A stretch of 25,067 bases of DNA, taken from contig DATNPH010000127.1 in NCBI GenBank assembly GCA_036703315.1, positions 1 to 25,067 on the forward strand. The letters are read 5' to 3'. Position numbers and translations under genes: made by a program. The stretch comes from DATNPH01 sp036703315 (lineage in GTDB: Bacteria; Cyanobacteriota; Cyanobacteriia; Cyanobacteriales; Coleofasciculaceae). Of this stretch, positions 23,852 through 25,067 are shown piece after piece; the first letter of the stretch is position 1, and each line of letters opens with the position of its first letter. The notes under the pieces were generated by a model. It was not told the origin of the DNA, did not search any database, and saw only the letters and a list, made by a program, of their open reading frames with translations.

Positions 23852-23921
23852 TAACCAGTTAATTATTTAATAACAAGTTATTGACATATCCTAACCAGTT
23901 AACTAGACTATTAATACGTTA
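23852..23921 (+). promoter_or_regulatory. Phased TAACNNGTTA array before the decayed resolvase
   Basis: Three perfect sites start at 23852 (TAACCAGTTA), 23871 (TAACAAGTTA) and 23892 (TAACCAGTTA), with a variant at 23912 (TAATACGTTA). Intervals are 19, 21 and 20 bases. TTGACA (23882-23887) and TAGACTATTAAT downstream may be the promoter, lying between sites. It is better conserved than the array at the intact gene, although the gene it serves is broken. Confidence 0.75.
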
Positions 23922-23942
23922 CAAAAAGGAACTAGCTATTAA

Positions 23943-24825
23943 ATGTCTAAAGCACTATAAGAACAAATAGACCATCTATTCGAGGTAGTTAAAGACCTCA
24001 AAAGTTTGGAGGAAATTAAGCCTCACTCCGATCGCTTCAATGAGTGGCTCAATACCCATACCAGCTACAGCACTAAAACTCTAGGAACGGCTCTCAGTCG
24101 AGCTGGCTTCTATGAAAAGTTCAAGTCCATCCCCCTAGAACAAGGTAAGAATGCCGAAGCGATCGCTAAATACGACGAGAATGGCAATCCTAAGGGTCAT
24201 GAGTTAAGACATTATGTTGTCTTACTGTGTGGCTTAGCCGATGACGGCTGGAGGCAACGCAATAAAACAACACGGGGTATTGATCGTATCGGCAATGACC
24301 AAGAGATTGACCCAGACATCTACCTAGAGGTCACGGGTCAGTTACTCGAAAGCTCAGACCCCCATGAGGTAGCAGTAGGTTTGATTGCAGCCACAGGATG
24401 CAGACCATACGAGATTTTAGGCTGTGCCAAGTTTGCCCCGATTGAGGGTGAAGCCTACCAGGTACAGTTTGAGGGTCAAGGTGAGAAGCGAGGCGATAAG
24501 CCAGTATTTCCGATCACCACCCTCTACCCTGCCGACTACATCATCAAATGCCTTACCCGCTTGCGTAACGACCTAGCAGCACAAAGCCAAGCAATTGACA
24601 GTAGGAGGAACGGTTCACTTAACCGTGTTGTCCGCTCTTACTTTTTGGACAAAGGCGATCAGACCCCTATCTTGGCTTTTCGGCACGGTGAGGAACAGGA
24701 TAACTGGAAAGCCCTCAGAGCCGCCTATAGTGCCTTGGCAACCGAGCGAAAAGGTCAGTAAGATTCTGAATTTGGTGAACGATCAGTGTTTAGATGGTGA
24801 AGCCTTGAGGTCACAGCAGGGGTGA
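23943..24825 (+). pseudogene. Decayed second telomere resolvase gene
   Basis: ATG TCT AAA GCA CTA TAA at 23943: codon 6, lysine in the intact gene, is a stop. Homology continues in frame through DRFNEWLNTHTSYSTKTLGT and LESSDPHEVAVGLIAATGCR, where the first of the paired arginines is cysteine, to FRHGEEQDNWKALRAAYSAL and LATER (about residue 286). The sequence then jumps to the last 24 codons (KILNLVNDQCLDGEALRSQQ) in another frame, ending TGA at 24825. About 280 codons are deleted, with H305 and the tyrosine. A smaller deletion removes about 17 residues after IIKC. Re-initiation could yield an N-terminal fragment, possibly a DNA-binding competitor, but it cannot be catalytic. Confidence 0.88.
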
Positions 24826-24858
24826 TATGAGTGAGTTACCCGCCAATTTTTTCCTATC

Positions 24859-24875
24859 TGTCTAACGGTTAGACA
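24859..24875. repeat. 17-bp palindrome, copy 7 (right subterminal)
   Basis: TGTCTAACGGTTAGACA, preceded by CCAATTTTTTCCTATC and followed by CAGCAGATGGGG and ACTGCTGCAAGTAGTAGC. It mirrors copy 1 at the left end. In the same orientation as the left copy its centre base is the opposite one, while the flanks are identical. Confidence 0.85.
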
Positions 24876-24926
24876 CAGCAGATGGGGAAGGTCATAGCAA
24901 ACTGCTGCAAGTAGTAGCAGATTGTC

Positions 24927-25067
24927 CCCTCTGGGGATGCGACGTTACCAGGTCTAAAGAGGTAGGGTGAGCCATCATTCATCCAGTCATACGCCTAATC
25001 GGAAATGTGTCACCCTTCTCTACCTATAGCAGTTGTGATCAGGACGAGCGATCTCCTAGGGTCGAAA
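24927..25067. repeat. Right terminal inverted repeat, possible hairpin telomere
   Basis: Exact reverse complement of 1-141. The extended repeat starts at 24818, inside the last codons of the decayed resolvase (CAGCAG|GGGTGA), so the left end carries a mirrored copy of the stop region. The insert between matching blocks is 47 bases here (24880-24926) and 37 at the left. If the two strands are joined at the end, the replicated junction would be centred on GGGTCGAAATTTCGACCC. Confidence 0.85.

Noticed and set aside
23610..23870. 86-codon frame after the helicase
   Set aside because: Irregular, cysteine-rich composition without ribosome site, and it runs into the operator array.

Overview
The window looks like a complete small linear plasmid of a filamentous or mat-forming cyanobacterium. 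About 13 copies of the cyanobacterial HIP1 octamer GCGATCGC, a CyRepA1-type replication protein and several cyanobacterial plasmid genes support the host. The first 141 bases are an exact inverted copy of the last 141, and the similarity continues imperfectly to about base 240. An intact gene for a protelomerase (telomere resolvase)-like tyrosine recombinase lies inside at 15918-17687. Together these suggest a linear replicon with covalently closed hairpin ends. That the window edges are the real ends is an inference.

Layout. 1-240: left terminal repeat. 241-937: no gene. 938-2729: a low-GC restriction-modification cassette (PD-(D/E)XK nuclease, MT-A70 methyltransferase and a small partner gene), between two 105-bp direct repeats that also enclose a C-terminal scrap of a resolvase gene. 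3593-4119: two small genes. 4138-9243 (minus strand): a plasmid backbone operon with a wHTH-like protein, a protein whose reading frame is broken or shifted at a slippery T run, a small protein, an AT-hook protein and a membrane-anchored coiled-coil P-loop ATPase. 9603-10035: a ribbon-helix-helix regulator and a small partner gene. 10549-14659: a small gene coupled to CyRepA1, followed by a coiled-coil protein. 15159-15653: an ASCH-domain protein. 15918-17687: the resolvase. 18123-19379: TnpB. 19449-20199: two tiny CRISPR arrays with different repeats and no cas genes. 20404-23472: an SNF2-like helicase. 23943-24825: a decayed second resolvase. 24818-25067: right terminal repeat.

The most interesting feature is the DNA around the resolvase. 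A 17-bp palindrome, TGTCTAAC(C/G)GTTAGACA, occurs seven times, including once just inside each terminus and once as the centre of a perfect 41-bp palindrome upstream of the intact resolvase gene. Separately, arrays of a 10-bp palindrome TAACNNGTTA, phased about every 20 bp, lie directly upstream of both resolvase copies, again at about 19950-20020, and in degraded form near the left end. The two motifs share the TAAC/GTTA half-site. Three resolvase copies (one whole, two broken) and internal copies of subterminal sequence suggest repeated telomere turnover or fusion of linear plasmids.

Working together: CyRepA1 would start replication internally, and the resolvase would convert replicated telomere junctions into hairpin ends. 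The minus-strand operon may serve partition, maintenance or DNA transfer. The R-M cassette, TnpB, CRISPR remnants and SNF2 helicase are accessory defence or mobile cargo; these segments lack HIP1 sites, which fits recent acquisition.
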